DNA of 64,000 bases, taken from the NCBI GenBank assembly GCA_964464435.1, contig CAYXGE010000002.1, positions 1 to 64,000 of the forward strand, read 5' to 3'. Both the position numbers and the translations under genes were made by a program. Origin of the DNA: CAYXGE01 sp964464435. Lineage in GTDB: Bacteria; Pseudomonadota; Gammaproteobacteria; Burkholderiales; Methylophilaceae. Shown one piece after another: positions 47,143-57,042 of this stretch (the first letter of the stretch is position 1; the number at the start of each line of letters is the position of its first letter). The notes under the pieces are model-generated. The model was given only the letters and a program-made list of their open reading frames with translations, made no database searches and was not told the origin of the DNA.

Positions 47143-48351
47143 ATGAAAATACTCAAATACACCTTGTATTTGCTCGTTGGGTTTGTTGTATTTGTGAGTG
47201 CGGGGCATGCGATTACGCGCTATATTGATACCAATCAATCTGAAGATATACTCAAATCCCTCACTATCCACCCAGAGTTTGATATTCAATTTTTCGCAGG
47301 TCATGTTGCGGGTCAACGCTTAGCTGGTGCACGTATGATGGCTATTGGCCCTGATGGAAATTTATATCTCTCACTTTCCAAACAAAATAAAGTGGTCATG
47401 TTGCCCGATGAAGACCACGATGGTGTTGCAGATAAAATAGTCATGGTGGCTGAACATGGATTGAATGCACCTCATGGCTTGGCATTTGTGAATGGACAAC
47501 TTTATGTAGCTAATCAAGACAGTGTAGTAGTGCTCAAGCAAGAAGATAACGCTTGGCCTGCAGTTGGCATTAAACCTATTATTGTTGGTTTGCCAACTGG
47601 AGGACATACCTACAAAAGCCTTAAGTTGGGGCCAGATGGGTATTTATATATAAATGTTGGGTCAAGCTGCAATGTGTGTGAAGAGTCGGATGCAAACCGT
47701 GCTACTATGCATCGCTATACCATAGATGGCAAACCAGCAGGGGCATTACAGACTTTGGGTAGGCACAGTCAAAGCCCTGTTTGGGCAAGAGGCTTAAGAA
47801 ACTCACAGGGATACGCATGGCATCCAATAACAAAAGCCATGTTTGCCACAAATGAAGGTGCTGATAACCGCTCTGAAACTAAGCATGGTCAGGTCAATGA
47901 CGAGTTACCCCCAGAGCATTTAAATATTATTGAAGCTAACCAACATTATGGCTGGCCCTACTGTTGGGGTAATCAGTTTGCTGACCCTAACTTTCCTCAA
48001 CCTACAGGATTTTGTTCTAGTACTAAAGCACCAGCCATTACGTTTACATCACACAGCACGCCAATAGGAATAAGCTTCTTACACCAAGCTGATGTTTCCA
48101 GCCAATTTAAAACAGATGCGATTGTTGCGCTTCACGGTTCTTGGAACCGTGAGCAACCTTCTGGATACAAACTAGTACGCGTTAAGATGAATGCTCAGCA
48201 TTTACCTACGGCAGTTGAAGATTTTGTGTCAGGTTGGCTAAAAGCTAAAAGTGCTTGGGGAAGACCAGTAGATGTGATTGTGGGCGCTGATCACGCAATC
48301 TATGTTTCTGATGATAAGCTAGGCGTAGTGTATCGTATTACACGGAAATAA
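47143..48351 (+). CDS. Membrane-anchored PQQ-type sugar (sorbosone) dehydrogenase-like beta-propeller
   Basis: A 402-aa protein with an N-terminal anchor (YTLYLLVGFVVFVSAGHAI) and a six-bladed propeller of the soluble-glucose/sorbosone dehydrogenase family: AIGPDGNLYLSLS, LNAPHGLAFVNGQLYVA, GGHTYKSLKLGPDGYLYINV, WARGLRNSQGYAWHP, HYGWPYCWGNQ, IVALHGSWNREQPSGYKLVR. The SSCNVC motif is common in this branch. The substrate is unknown. It lies 20 nt after fccB and probably works in the same periplasmic electron chain. Confidence 0.85.
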   Translation: MKILKYTLYLLVGFVVFVSAGHAITRYIDTNQSEDILKSLTIHPEFDIQFFAGHVAGQRLAGARMMAIGPDGNLYLSLSKQNKVVMLPDEDHDGVADKIVMVAEHGLNAPHGLAFVNGQLYVANQDSVVVLKQEDNAWPAVGIKPIIVGLPTGGHTYKSLKLGPDGYLYINVGSSCNVCEESDANRATMHRYTIDGKPAGALQTLGRHSQSPVWARGLRNSQGYAWHPITKAMFATNEGADNRSETKHGQVNDELPPEHLNIIEANQHYGWPYCWGNQFADPNFPQPTGFCSSTKAPAITFTSHSTPIGISFLHQADVSSQFKTDAIVALHGSWNREQPSGYKLVRVKMNAQHLPTAVEDFVSGWLKAKSAWGRPVDVIVGADHAIYVSDDKLGVVYRITRK

Positions 48352-48366
48352 TTAGGGTATCTCTAT

Positions 48367-48984
48367 ATGAAATGCTATTTAAAATGTGTGCAGATTTTGC
48401 TCTTGTTGCTTGCCATAAGTTGTCATGCGCAAGCTAATAACCAAAAAGAAGCTAAGGTATTGTTATATATTCAAGCCCAAGAGTACGAGCATCCAGTCAA
48501 ACTTTGGCAATACTTCAAAGACCATTGGTTTAAGCAAGGCCCTTTAGTTGAAGCGGCAGCTGAACAAGTGCTCTCTCAACAGTTTGGAGAAGTGGCAATG
48601 TGCCCAGCAGAAGAGTCTGCGTCAGCAAGCACAGCAACAATACAACAGTCTAATGCGGGTCAACTATTAGTATGGCTGAGACCACGTATTTTTTATAACC
48701 CACAATCGCAAGTTTTTTACGCCAAAATTACTGCTGTCGCCTATGACCAAGATGGAAAACTCATTGAGACATTTGTAGGCGAAGCTAACAAATTTGGCTT
48801 TTTAGATATCAAACCTGAGCTACAGTTAAATCAAGTGTATGTTAAATCGATGCAAATCATTGCAGACAAAATGTGGGCTGATAATAAAATTCAAACTGCA
48901 CTTAAACAAGCCATCTCAACGCATGATAATTGTGCTATGGTCAATCTATTACCAACCCCAAAAATTCAATTCATGTCGTTTTAA
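48367..48984 (+). CDS. Secreted hypothetical protein, 205 aa
   Basis: I do not recognise the family. It has a signal peptide (LLLLLAISCHAQA; the Cys is not in a clear lipobox) and a soluble domain with two further cysteines (VAMCPAEE and HDNCAMV) that could form a disulfide. A beta-strand pattern (QLLVWLRPRIFYNPQSQVFY) occupies the middle. It lies 15 nt after the propeller gene and 24 nt before the next one, so it belongs to the same periplasmic operon. Confidence 0.75.
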   Translation: MKCYLKCVQILLLLLAISCHAQANNQKEAKVLLYIQAQEYEHPVKLWQYFKDHWFKQGPLVEAAAEQVLSQQFGEVAMCPAEESASASTATIQQSNAGQLLVWLRPRIFYNPQSQVFYAKITAVAYDQDGKLIETFVGEANKFGFLDIKPELQLNQVYVKSMQIIADKMWADNKIQTALKQAISTHDNCAMVNLLPTPKIQFMSF

Positions 48985-49008
48985 CATGACATCATAAAAG
49001 GAAAGCAA

Positions 49009-49851
49009 ATGAACATCACAAAAATGACTTTGACATGGTTAGCACTATTTTTCACAGCTCTGGCTTGTGCTGAACAACCAACGCAAGTAACTGGTTTGCA
49101 TATGCCTGAATCAGTAATACAGGCAAAAGATGGACGTATATTGGTATCAGAGATTGGTGAGTTCGGTAAAGATGGCGATGGTGCTATTAGTATTATTGAT
49201 AGTCAGGGCAAACTGATGCCGTTTGCTAAAGGGATGGATGACCCCAAAGGACTAGCGATGGTGGGAGATACCTTATTTGTTGCGGATAAAACACGAATAT
49301 TAAAGGTGGATGCGCAAGGTGAATGGACAGTCTTTGTGAATGCTGAAGCTTTTCCTAAAACGCCAGAGTTTTTAAACGACCTTGAATCTGATGTTATGGG
49401 TAATTTATATGTATCTGACTCAGGTGATTTAAAGGGTGGTGGCGGTGCAATCTATAAAATTAATCCGCAAGGTCAAGTGAGCTTGGTGATTAACACGCAA
49501 ATGGATGCCAGAGTACTTACCCCCAATGGTTTATTGATTGAAGATCAGGGCAAACAGTTAATTTGGGTGGACTTTACTTCTGGGATTTTGTACCAGTTGA
49601 ATATGCAAGATAACACCATGCTTGCGATTGCAGAAGGCTTTGGTGGCGGCGATGGAATAGTGAGACATGCGGGTATTTTGTACGTGAGCGATTGGAAAAA
49701 TGGCAAGGTGTTTAGCGTACAAACGGGTCACGTTACCCTGCTCAGGGGCGATTTTAAAGCCGCTGCTGACATTACATTAACACAAGACGGAAACTATTTA
49801 TTAGTTCCAGATATGAAAGCCGGCGAAGTGGTCTATTTGCCGCTGCACTAA
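49009..49851 (+). CDS. Periplasmic SMP-30/gluconolactonase-like beta-propeller
   Basis: A 280-aa secreted protein (signal peptide ending LACAEQ) with propeller blades: GLHMPESVIQAKDGRILVSE, PKGLAMVGDTLFVADKTRI, LNDLESDVMGNLYVSDSGDL, LTPNGLLIEDQGKQLIWVDF and DGIVRHAGILYVSDWKNGKV. The lactonase-type metal ligands may be present (E in PES, N in LNDL and TPNG, D in SDW). The substrate is unknown. AAAGGAAAG precedes the ATG. Last gene of the fcc cluster. Confidence 0.82.
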   Translation: MNITKMTLTWLALFFTALACAEQPTQVTGLHMPESVIQAKDGRILVSEIGEFGKDGDGAISIIDSQGKLMPFAKGMDDPKGLAMVGDTLFVADKTRILKVDAQGEWTVFVNAEAFPKTPEFLNDLESDVMGNLYVSDSGDLKGGGGAIYKINPQGQVSLVINTQMDARVLTPNGLLIEDQGKQLIWVDFTSGILYQLNMQDNTMLAIAEGFGGGDGIVRHAGILYVSDWKNGKVFSVQTGHVTLLRGDFKAAADITLTQDGNYLLVPDMKAGEVVYLPLH

Positions 49852-49894
49852 ATTCAATCTGACTTTAATAGTATTCTAAGAATCACAATATCTG

Positions 49895-50449
49895 TTATTG
49901 GGATGGATTTGGCGTTAGTGTGACCTGTAAGTTGTTACCTATAATTTTAAAATCCTGAGGGGTGTAGTCCGTACCACCAAAACGCAGGTCTTCTGGTTTA
50001 AGCTGATATAACACCATCCCTGATAACAACTCACCACCAATATGCTTGGCTAGTGCAGTTAATGATGCATTATGTTGGCTATCTAAACCAGCTATCTCAA
50101 TATTATCGACAATAGCGTCATCCAACAAAACCGCTTGTTCATCCGCGGCATATCTAAGCATGCCAGAAATATGCATTTTACCGTTTAAGGTTTTGGCTAT
50201 CCACGGGCTTTTAAACTGCGTATCAAGCGTGGCATTAAGACGATTTGTTTTTTCGTTTAATTGTATTATTGGGTTGCTAAGTTGAATATGAATCACCTTC
50301 ATTAAGGTGATGGGGGTGCTGATATGCTTTGCCAGCTTAGTTTGTAACGTTTTTTCATTAATTGAAAATGTTTTTGGCCCAGTTGTGGCACAGCCTGACA
50401 AGGCAAATGTGTAAAAAAATATTAACAATATCTTACAGTTGATGTACAT
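49895..50449 (-). CDS. DUF1439 family lipoprotein
   Basis: A 184-aa outer-membrane-type lipoprotein: signal with lipobox LSGC (Cys about 20), then the DUF1439 fold (TFSINEKTLQTKLAKHISTP; IQLNEKTNRLNATLDTQFKS) seen in E. coli YceB. The role is unknown; the family resembles lipid-binding tubular domains. It is monocistronic and divergent from the DUF455 gene. Confidence 0.85.
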   Translation of the reverse strand: MYINCKILLIFFYTFALSGCATTGPKTFSINEKTLQTKLAKHISTPITLMKVIHIQLSNPIIQLNEKTNRLNATLDTQFKSPWIAKTLNGKMHISGMLRYAADEQAVLLDDAIVDNIEIAGLDSQHNASLTALAKHIGGELLSGMVLYQLKPEDLRFGGTDYTPQDFKIIGNNLQVTLTPNPSQ

Positions 50450-50557
50450 TTTACGACTATACTCACTTTAGTTGAAATTGCATAAGTACAATGCTCAGTT
50501 TAAGACCTTTACATATTAATACAAGTCGTTAATGTGTGATCAATGTGGTGCTAAAAA

Positions 50558-51394
50558 ATGAATAATAAACAACAAGATGAATTAACAGAGTTACGCCATG
50601 CAGCGCTATACTGGTTAGCGGTTAATGATCCCTTAGATAAATCAGTTGGCGTTAGGCATCTTTATGATGCTTGGCAACAAAGAAAAATTACCCTGAACGA
50701 AAAACAAGTATTACATTGCGACTTGCCAATTCCAGGTCGTCCTTTACAGCCAGTTTTGGTCTCTCCCAAAGAAGTGAAAAAACGTTCACTCAACAGTTTA
50801 GAAGGCAGGGCGGTATTGCTACATGCCTTAGCCCATATAGAGTTTAATGCAATTAACTTAGCCCTTGATATCATGTGGCGTTTTTCTGATATGCCGATTA
50901 AATTTTATGTGGATTGGTTAGTCGTCGCTAAAGAGGAGTCTTTACACTTTTCATTGTTAAATAATCATCTCAAAAGCTTGGGTTATAGTTATGGTGATTT
51001 TCCTGCACATAACTCATTGTGGGAACTGGCTGAACGCACACAGAATGATTTGCTTGCAAGAATTGCCATGGTGCCCAGAACCATGGAAGCTAGAGGCTTA
51101 GATGCAACACCTGCGATTCGTGAAAAACTATCGCAGGCGGGTGATAAAACCGCAGCTGCGATAGTTGATATTATTTTGCGAGATGAAATTGGCCACGTTG
51201 CTTTTGGCGACTACTGGTTTAAATACTTGTGTGATCAAGCAGATATTAACCCAGAGCAAACTTATCAAGCGCTCATCAAACAATATGGCATCAAAGTTAA
51301 TGCGACGAGTTTTAATAAACAGGCAAGAATTGAAGCTGGCTTTAGTGAAGAAGAACTCGCAGCATTAATATTGCAATCTGAATTAGATTCCTGA
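50558..51394 (+). CDS. DUF455 ferritin-like protein
   Basis: A 278-aa soluble protein of the DUF455 family, a ferritin-like four-helix fold related to diiron enzymes. Likely metal ligands are E and H in HALAHIEFNAINLALD, E in AKEESLHFSLL and E/H in RDEIGHVAFGDYWF; PGRPLQPVLVSPKEVKKRS is a family block. Substrate and function are not established. It converges on the cyclophilin gene with a 1-nt gap. Confidence 0.9.
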   Translation: MNNKQQDELTELRHAALYWLAVNDPLDKSVGVRHLYDAWQQRKITLNEKQVLHCDLPIPGRPLQPVLVSPKEVKKRSLNSLEGRAVLLHALAHIEFNAINLALDIMWRFSDMPIKFYVDWLVVAKEESLHFSLLNNHLKSLGYSYGDFPAHNSLWELAERTQNDLLARIAMVPRTMEARGLDATPAIREKLSQAGDKTAAAIVDIILRDEIGHVAFGDYWFKYLCDQADINPEQTYQALIKQYGIKVNATSFNKQARIEAGFSEEELAALILQSELDS

Positions 51395-51395
51395 T

Positions 51396-51962
51396 TTATT
51401 TTTTTGCTTTATTTTCAAGTAAGGTAACGGATTCAATGCGAACTGACTGAATCGGTTCATCACCCCCATTGGTGGGTAAGCGTGAAATTCTTTGGGCAAC
51501 ATCCATGCCTTTGACAACTTTTCCAAATACGGTATAACCCCAACCACGTTCAGATTTATCTGAATGATTTAAGAAAGTATTATCTGCGACATTAATAAAA
51601 AATTGGGATGATGCAGAGTGTGGGTCGTTGGTTCTAGCCATCGCAATGGTGCCTACACTATTGGTTAAGCCGTTATCCGCTTCATTTTGTATCGGGCTAT
51701 GCGTTGGCTTTTCTGTAAAGTCGCTCGTATATCCACCACCTTGTATCATAAAGCCGCCAATAATGCGGTGAAACACGGTACCGCTGTAAAACCCTTCTTG
51801 GACATATTGCATAAAATTTTCAACTGTTTTTGGGGCTTTTTCTGCATTAAGCTCAACAATCATTACGCCCATATTGGTTTTGATTTCAACTGTGGGCTGC
51901 GCATAGGAATGTAATGCGGTACATAAAAGAAAAAAACCGATTAAGAATTGTTTAAACAGCAT
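51396..51962 (-). CDS. ppiA: Periplasmic cyclophilin-type peptidyl-prolyl isomerase
   Basis: Accelerates proline isomerisation during folding of exported proteins. The 188-aa product has a signal peptide (LLCTALHSYAQP) and the cyclophilin domain with VFHRIIGGFMIQGGGYT, IAMARTNDPHSASSQFFIN and WGYTVFGKVVKGMDV. The export signal separates it from the cytosolic PpiB type. Confidence 0.93.
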   Translation of the reverse strand: MLFKQFLIGFFLLCTALHSYAQPTVEIKTNMGVMIVELNAEKAPKTVENFMQYVQEGFYSGTVFHRIIGGFMIQGGGYTSDFTEKPTHSPIQNEADNGLTNSVGTIAMARTNDPHSASSQFFINVADNTFLNHSDKSERGWGYTVFGKVVKGMDVAQRISRLPTNGGDEPIQSVRIESVTLLENKAKK

Positions 51963-51996
51963 GGAATTTCCTAAAAAATTGTGTGATTGATAATAA

Positions 51997-54222
51997 TCAG
52001 TCGCGGTTAATGTGTATAGTTTTGTTAAATAAGGCAGTTACTTGGTCATGCGCTAGCGGTTTGCTAATCAGATACCCTTGAATTTCATCACATTTAAGCT
52101 CTTTTAAAAAGTCTAATTGCGCCGCGGTTTCAATACCTTCACTCACAACTCTGAGTTTCAGCGCATGGGCTAAATTAATAATCGCAGTGACAATTTCAGC
52201 ATCATCATTATTGGTGAGCATGTCATTAATAAAACTTTTATCAATTTTTAGCGCATCAATAGGCAATCTTCTTAATTGACCTAGATTGGAGTGCCCAGTT
52301 CCAAAATCATCAATATATAAATGCAGATGTAATTTATGCATGGATTGCAAAATATCCATGGTCATTTCAGGGTCGTCCATGGTGGCACTTTCGGTAATTT
52401 CTACATGTAACATATCTGCTACCATACCAGTGGATTCAATGGTTTCACGAATATCTCTTAGCAAATGCGCATCGCTAAATTGCCGTTGTGAAATATTAAC
52501 TGCAATTGGCGGCGGATTCAGCCCAGCCTTATCCCACCTAACCCATTGTTCACAAGCTTCTTTAATCACAAATCGACCTATCGGCACAATCAAACCCGTT
52601 TCTTCTGCAATGGGTATAAATTTATCTGGGCTTGTTAAGGTACCATTTTTACTTAACCATCTCACTAAGGCTTCAAGGCCAACAATTTTTTTGGTTTTTA
52701 AATCAAGTTTTGGTTGGTACATTAACAGTAATTCGTCGTTTTCAAGTGCATGACGTAAGCCGTTTTCGATTTGTAGTTGCTCATGCGCAAATGCATTCAT
52801 TTCTTCACTAAAATATTCAAAGCCTGTTTGTCTGTTTTTAGCTTGATACATTGCTAAATCAGCTTGCCTGAGTAAGGTATTAGCATCGCTAGCATCATTA
52901 GGGTATACGCTTATACCGATACTTGCCCCAACGGAATATTTACGGCCATTAATTTCAAATGGTTCAGAGACAATTTTAATAATTTTCTTGGCTAAATTAT
53001 TGGCTGCATTATTAATTGGCGGATGAGTAAATACCACGGCAAACTCATCACCTCCTAATCGTGCTACAAAATCATCAGTTCTCAAAATGTCGTTAAGGCG
53101 GGTAGCAATAATTTTTAGCACTACATCACCAATCTCGTGGCCTTGTGAATCGTTGATTTTTTTAAAGCGGTCTAAATCAATAAAAAGCAAATAGACTTGA
53201 TGCTTCTGCCTTTGTGCATGTGCCAAACTTCTCACTAAAAAATCTTGGAAATAGGAGCGATTCGGTAACCCTGTGAGCGGGTCATGGTTAGCAAGTTTGT
53301 TGAGCTCAGCTTCTGCTTTGTGGCGTTCAGAAAACGCAGACGCAACAAACAAGCCGCCAAGGGTTGTCGGCACCAGGCTGATTTGTAGGGTAAATACTGC
53401 TTGCGCATAAGATTCTGGGCTAATATGTGCATGGCTAAGCACAAGGGTAACAAAAGCAATGATAGCTGCAAGAAATATAGCTAAATGTGCCCCAAAGCTT
53501 CTAAAACGTAAAGCGGCAATCAGTACAAATGGTAATAATACAAATACTACAATGTCTGAAGGGCTTTTAATGTGTCCATAAAACACCACTAAGGCAGAGA
53601 CTACAATCATGGATAACAAAATAGCGCCTGCTTCTATTTGTTTACTCATCGGCTTAAATTGTTTTTGGTATGAGAGCCAAGATAAAATAAGCGGTGTAGC
53701 TAAATAAATAATCAGTAGCTCACTAAACCACCATGATAAAAAGCTTTGACCAATATTATTGAGGACAACAAAACGATATAAATCTAAGCAAAGTAAGGCA
53801 AAGAGGGCGTGAATAGCTACGACTAAAGGCGTGACAATAAGCGCAAATACTGCCACATTTGATACACTTTGTATTGTTTTCGCATCAGGAAAAAACAAGA
53901 GGGTAAAAAATCTAAATAAAAATGCTGCAATGCTTGAGGTAAGTGCTAGCAACATGGCTAACTCAAACGGCATACTAATCAGATGAAAAAATAATGAACC
54001 TAGAAAGGTGGCAAAAACGCCAGCCCAGCTAAAACGCAGACCAACCGCCACAGCAATTGCAATGGCTGGCCATTCAGCAAAGGTAAAGGTGTTAACGTAG
54101 GGGGTGAGATAGCTACCACAAAAGGAAATAACAAAATATATAAGGGCAATAATGCCGACACGTTTCGAAAAGGCTTGAATTTGTTCAACATTTGGAACAC
54201 TAAGTGCAAGACTCAACGACAT
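51997..54222 (-). CDS. MASE1-GGDEF-EAL cyclic di-GMP signalling protein
   Basis: Can in principle both make and break down c-di-GMP. The 741-aa product has an N-terminal MASE1 membrane sensor of about eight hydrophobic segments (residues 20-295), a GGDEF domain (GGDEF at 390-394, with the I-site-like RTDD at 381-384) and an EAL domain (GLEALVRW with EAL at 517-519; HVEITESATMDD; YIDDFGTGHSNL; DALKIDKSFIND; EGIETAAQ). Both active sites look intact. Monocistronic. Confidence 0.95.
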   Translation of the reverse strand: MSLSLALSVPNVEQIQAFSKRVGIIALIYFVISFCGSYLTPYVNTFTFAEWPAIAIAVAVGLRFSWAGVFATFLGSLFFHLISMPFELAMLLALTSSIAAFLFRFFTLLFFPDAKTIQSVSNVAVFALIVTPLVVAIHALFALLCLDLYRFVVLNNIGQSFLSWWFSELLIIYLATPLILSWLSYQKQFKPMSKQIEAGAILLSMIVVSALVVFYGHIKSPSDIVVFVLLPFVLIAALRFRSFGAHLAIFLAAIIAFVTLVLSHAHISPESYAQAVFTLQISLVPTTLGGLFVASAFSERHKAEAELNKLANHDPLTGLPNRSYFQDFLVRSLAHAQRQKHQVYLLFIDLDRFKKINDSQGHEIGDVVLKIIATRLNDILRTDDFVARLGGDEFAVVFTHPPINNAANNLAKKIIKIVSEPFEINGRKYSVGASIGISVYPNDASDANTLLRQADLAMYQAKNRQTGFEYFSEEMNAFAHEQLQIENGLRHALENDELLLMYQPKLDLKTKKIVGLEALVRWLSKNGTLTSPDKFIPIAEETGLIVPIGRFVIKEACEQWVRWDKAGLNPPPIAVNISQRQFSDAHLLRDIRETIESTGMVADMLHVEITESATMDDPEMTMDILQSMHKLHLHLYIDDFGTGHSNLGQLRRLPIDALKIDKSFINDMLTNNDDAEIVTAIINLAHALKLRVVSEGIETAAQLDFLKELKCDEIQGYLISKPLAHDQVTALFNKTIHINRD

Positions 54223-54347
54223 CCCCCCTAAGAATAATTATTTTGCACATACAAGTGAATTTGTATAATCACTAATCTTATTTTATTTTAGCTTAAATAC
54301 CAGCGTACTTGTGAGCTATTTATACCCAAAGAAACAGTCTTCTAAGA

Positions 54348-55193
54348 TTAGGTTAAGAATAAATGACTGATGCCTTCTAGCCCACTCAAGTTAATTGCAT
54401 AGGTAGCTTGCGCTTGCACCACAGGTTTAGCATGGTAGGCTACGCCTGCTCCAGCAACTGCCATCATCTTGAGATCATTGGCGCCATCACCAATAGCAAT
54501 CGTTTGCGCTTGCGTCAAACCAAGCGTGTTTCGCAATTCAGTTAGGTGTTGCGCTTTAGCATCAGCATCTACAATGTTGCCCAAAATTTTTCCCGTGAGT
54601 TTGCCGTTGATGATTTCTAGGGTATTTGCTGCACAGTAATCTAAATCCAATAACGATTTTACATGCTGGGCAAATAGCGTAAAACCACCAGAAACCACCA
54701 TCGTTTTAATACCGTGTTGTTTACAACTGGCAATCCAATGCTCAGCCCCTGGATTGAGTTTTAGACGTTCATTGATGACCCGATGCAGCATACTTTCATC
54801 TAAGCCAGCTAGCAGAGAGACTCGCTGTTTCAGACTTTGTGTAAAGTCAATTTCACCGCGCATCGCACTCTCAGTAATCGCTGAAATTTGTGGTTTGAGT
54901 TGCATCATGTCAGCAATTTCATCAATGCATTCGATGCTAATCAGTGTGGAATCCATATCCATCACGGCGAGTTTGAAATTGTTTAAAGTATGATGGTCAT
55001 CCACGTAGTGGCATTCAATCTGCTGTTGTGCACAAAAACTCAACACCTCGTTAGATTTTGCTGTTTGCCCAGGCAGATAATAAGCATGCTCACCAATTTG
55101 CATGAATTGTTGACCACGTGTCATGCCCGCAAGTTGGTGTACATTAATTAAATGAGTAGGTTGGATGTGCTTTGCTTGAAGAACGAGACGCAT
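54348..55193 (-). CDS. serB: Phosphoserine phosphatase
   Basis: Last step of serine synthesis. The 281-aa HAD-family product has the nucleophile motif AVMDMDSTLISIECIDE (D79, D81), VVSGGFTLFAQHVK (motif II) and AIGDGANDLKMMAVAGAGVA (motifs III/IV), with a short N-terminal domain that replaces the ACT-like region of E. coli SerB. Confidence 0.96.
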   Translation of the reverse strand: MRLVLQAKHIQPTHLINVHQLAGMTRGQQFMQIGEHAYYLPGQTAKSNEVLSFCAQQQIECHYVDDHHTLNNFKLAVMDMDSTLISIECIDEIADMMQLKPQISAITESAMRGEIDFTQSLKQRVSLLAGLDESMLHRVINERLKLNPGAEHWIASCKQHGIKTMVVSGGFTLFAQHVKSLLDLDYCAANTLEIINGKLTGKILGNIVDADAKAQHLTELRNTLGLTQAQTIAIGDGANDLKMMAVAGAGVAYHAKPVVQAQATYAINLSGLEGISHLFLT

Positions 55194-55251
55194 AGTTATT
55201 GTTTGATTTCAAAGGGGTATAGTAAAAATAGATAAGTTAAAACACGTGACA

Positions 55252-55692
55252 TTATTCATTTAATTCATAAGGGTCTTGATTGACGGTTTCACCATTGCCC
55301 ATCATCAAGCAGTCGAATGAAGATTTAATGAAAATGCCGTGTTCATTTTTTGATTTAATGGTAATGCTGACTAATTGGCGCGCACCGACACGTTTGACAC
55401 TGACAAACTTTTTGCTTGAGGCTAATAGTGTACTGGTTTCTGGCGCTATAAAATTTTGTTCTGTGTTATGAAATTTAAAGCATGCTTGCTCGCTTTTGCT
55501 TTGATTGGATTCACTGGCGGCATTGGCTTTAACGGTAGATTTCGTTTCAGTCACTTTGCTATCCACAGGGCATGGTAGGTCTGAGAAGCTAACTTGTCCT
55601 TGCGCGTTTTTGCATTTATATAAGGTTGCGCTTGCAGTGGAAGCGCAAAGCAAACACATCAGACCTACTATCATACACAAATGAAATCTCAT
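55252..55692 (-). CDS. DUF4124-containing secreted protein
   Basis: I chose the ATG at 55692, which starts a signal peptide (MRFHLCMIVGLMCLLCASTA); the longer frame to 55779 would place 29 charged residues before it. The mature protein begins with the DUF4124 motif LYKCKNAQGQVSFSDLPCP, with two Cys, followed by a Ser/Lys-rich linker and a C-terminal beta-rich region with two more Cys. Function unknown. Confidence 0.8.
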   Translation of the reverse strand: MRFHLCMIVGLMCLLCASTASATLYKCKNAQGQVSFSDLPCPVDSKVTETKSTVKANAASESNQSKSEQACFKFHNTEQNFIAPETSTLLASSKKFVSVKRVGARQLVSITIKSKNEHGIFIKSSFDCLMMGNGETVNQDPYELNE

Positions 55693-55874
55693 CACTTTAT
55701 TTACCCTATTTATTAATGCAGGCATTTTCAATGGAAAACATCTCTTGAGCAAGCAGAATCTGCTTATGTCAATAATCAAATATAGTAATAAATTACATTA
55801 AAAGTATGGTTTTACTAGCATCAATGTGCCTTTTGCGCGAAAATGCTATTTGCTTCAACATACACATTTAAGAC
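55693..55874. promoter_or_regulatory. Divergent region between the DUF4124 gene and sucC
   Basis: About 180 AT-rich non-coding bases that must hold promoters for both directions. I see no palindrome or terminator strong enough to name. Confidence 0.4.
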
Positions 55875-57035
55875 ATGAATCTACACGAATATCAAGCCAA
55901 AACCTTATTACAAAAATATGGCATACCTGTGCCACGTGGACAAGTCATCTCCATGGTAAAAGAAACCGCAACTGCAACCTCAGAAATTGATGCATTAGCA
56001 TGGGTGGTTAAAGCACAAGTCCATGCAGGTGGGCGAGGCAAAGCAGGGGGCGTCAAAGTTGTTAAGTCTAGTGCAGAAGCGCAAGCAGTCGCTAACCAAT
56101 TACTCGGTAAAACCTTGGTGACCTATCAAAATGCGCCAGATGGTCAACCTGTGAATCAATTATTGATTGAAGAAACTTTACCGATTACCCGTGAACTGTA
56201 TTTGTCTATGTTGGTTGATAGAAGTCTTGAGCGCGTGGTGATAGTTGCTTCGGTTGCGGGTGGCATGGATATTGAAGAGATTGCAGCAAATACGCCAGAA
56301 AAAATCTTGCAGGAGGTGTGTGACCCACTAAATGGCTTGGTCGATTTTCAAGCACGCAATTTGGCTTTTGCGTTGGGCTTAGAAGGTGAGCAAATATCAA
56401 GCTTTACGCGCATGGCAAAGGGCTTATACAAACTGTTTAAAGATCATGATTTGGCGCTTTTAGAAATTAACCCGTTAATTGTGACGCAAGATGGCAAATT
56501 GGTAGCGCTCGATTGCAAAATGACTGTAGATGATAATGCCTTATACCGTCAAAAAGCTTTGGCGGAGTTGCGAGATTGGTCACAAGATGATGCTAAAGAG
56601 GCCGAGGCGCATCACGCAGGGCTTAATTATATTGCACTTAACGGTAATATCGGTTGTATGGTCAATGGTGCGGGTTTAGCCATGGCGACCATGGATTTAA
56701 TTAAGTTACATGGAGGTGCACCAGCCAACTTTTTAGATGTTGGCGGTGGTGCTACTGCTCAAACGGTAGCAAAGGCCTTTAAGATTATTTTGGCTGATAC
56801 GCAAGTAAAGGCGATTTTAGTCAATATTTTTGGTGGGATTATGCGTTGCGATATTATTGCCGAAGGTATTATGACTGCGGTGAAAGAGGTGGGTATTAAA
56901 ATTCCTGTGGTGGTGCGTTTAGAAGGTACTAATGTCGACCTTGGCAAGAAAATGTTGCGTGAGAGTGGTCTTAATATTATTTCCGCAGAAAATTTAACAG
57001 ATGCTGCGTTACAAGCAGTTAAAGCAGCAGGGTAA
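55875..57035 (+). CDS. sucC: Succinyl-CoA synthetase, beta subunit
   Basis: Binds nucleotide and forms succinyl-CoA or succinate with SucD in the TCA cycle. The 386-aa ATP-grasp product has [61 protein letters not shown] and the CoA-ligase domain [19 protein letters not shown] with [14 protein letters not shown]. The related malate thiokinase MtkA of serine-cycle methylotrophs is a possible alternative, but no serine-cycle gene is nearby. Confidence 0.93.
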   Translation: MNLHEYQAKTLLQKYGIPVPRGQVISMVKETATATSEIDALAWVVKAQVHAGGRGKAGGVKVVKSSAEAQAVANQLLGKTLVTYQNAPDGQPVNQLLIEETLPITRELYLSMLVDRSLERVVIVASVAGGMDIEEIAANTPEKILQEVCDPLNGLVDFQARNLAFALGLEGEQISSFTRMAKGLYKLFKDHDLALLEINPLIVTQDGKLVALDCKMTVDDNALYRQKALAELRDWSQDDAKEAEAHHAGLNYIALNGNIGCMVNGAGLAMATMDLIKLHGGAPANFLDVGGGATAQTVAKAFKIILADTQVKAILVNIFGGIMRCDIIAEGIMTAVKEVGIKIPVVVRLEGTNVDLGKKMLRESGLNIISAENLTDAALQAVKAAG

Positions 57036-57042
57036 TTCAAGT

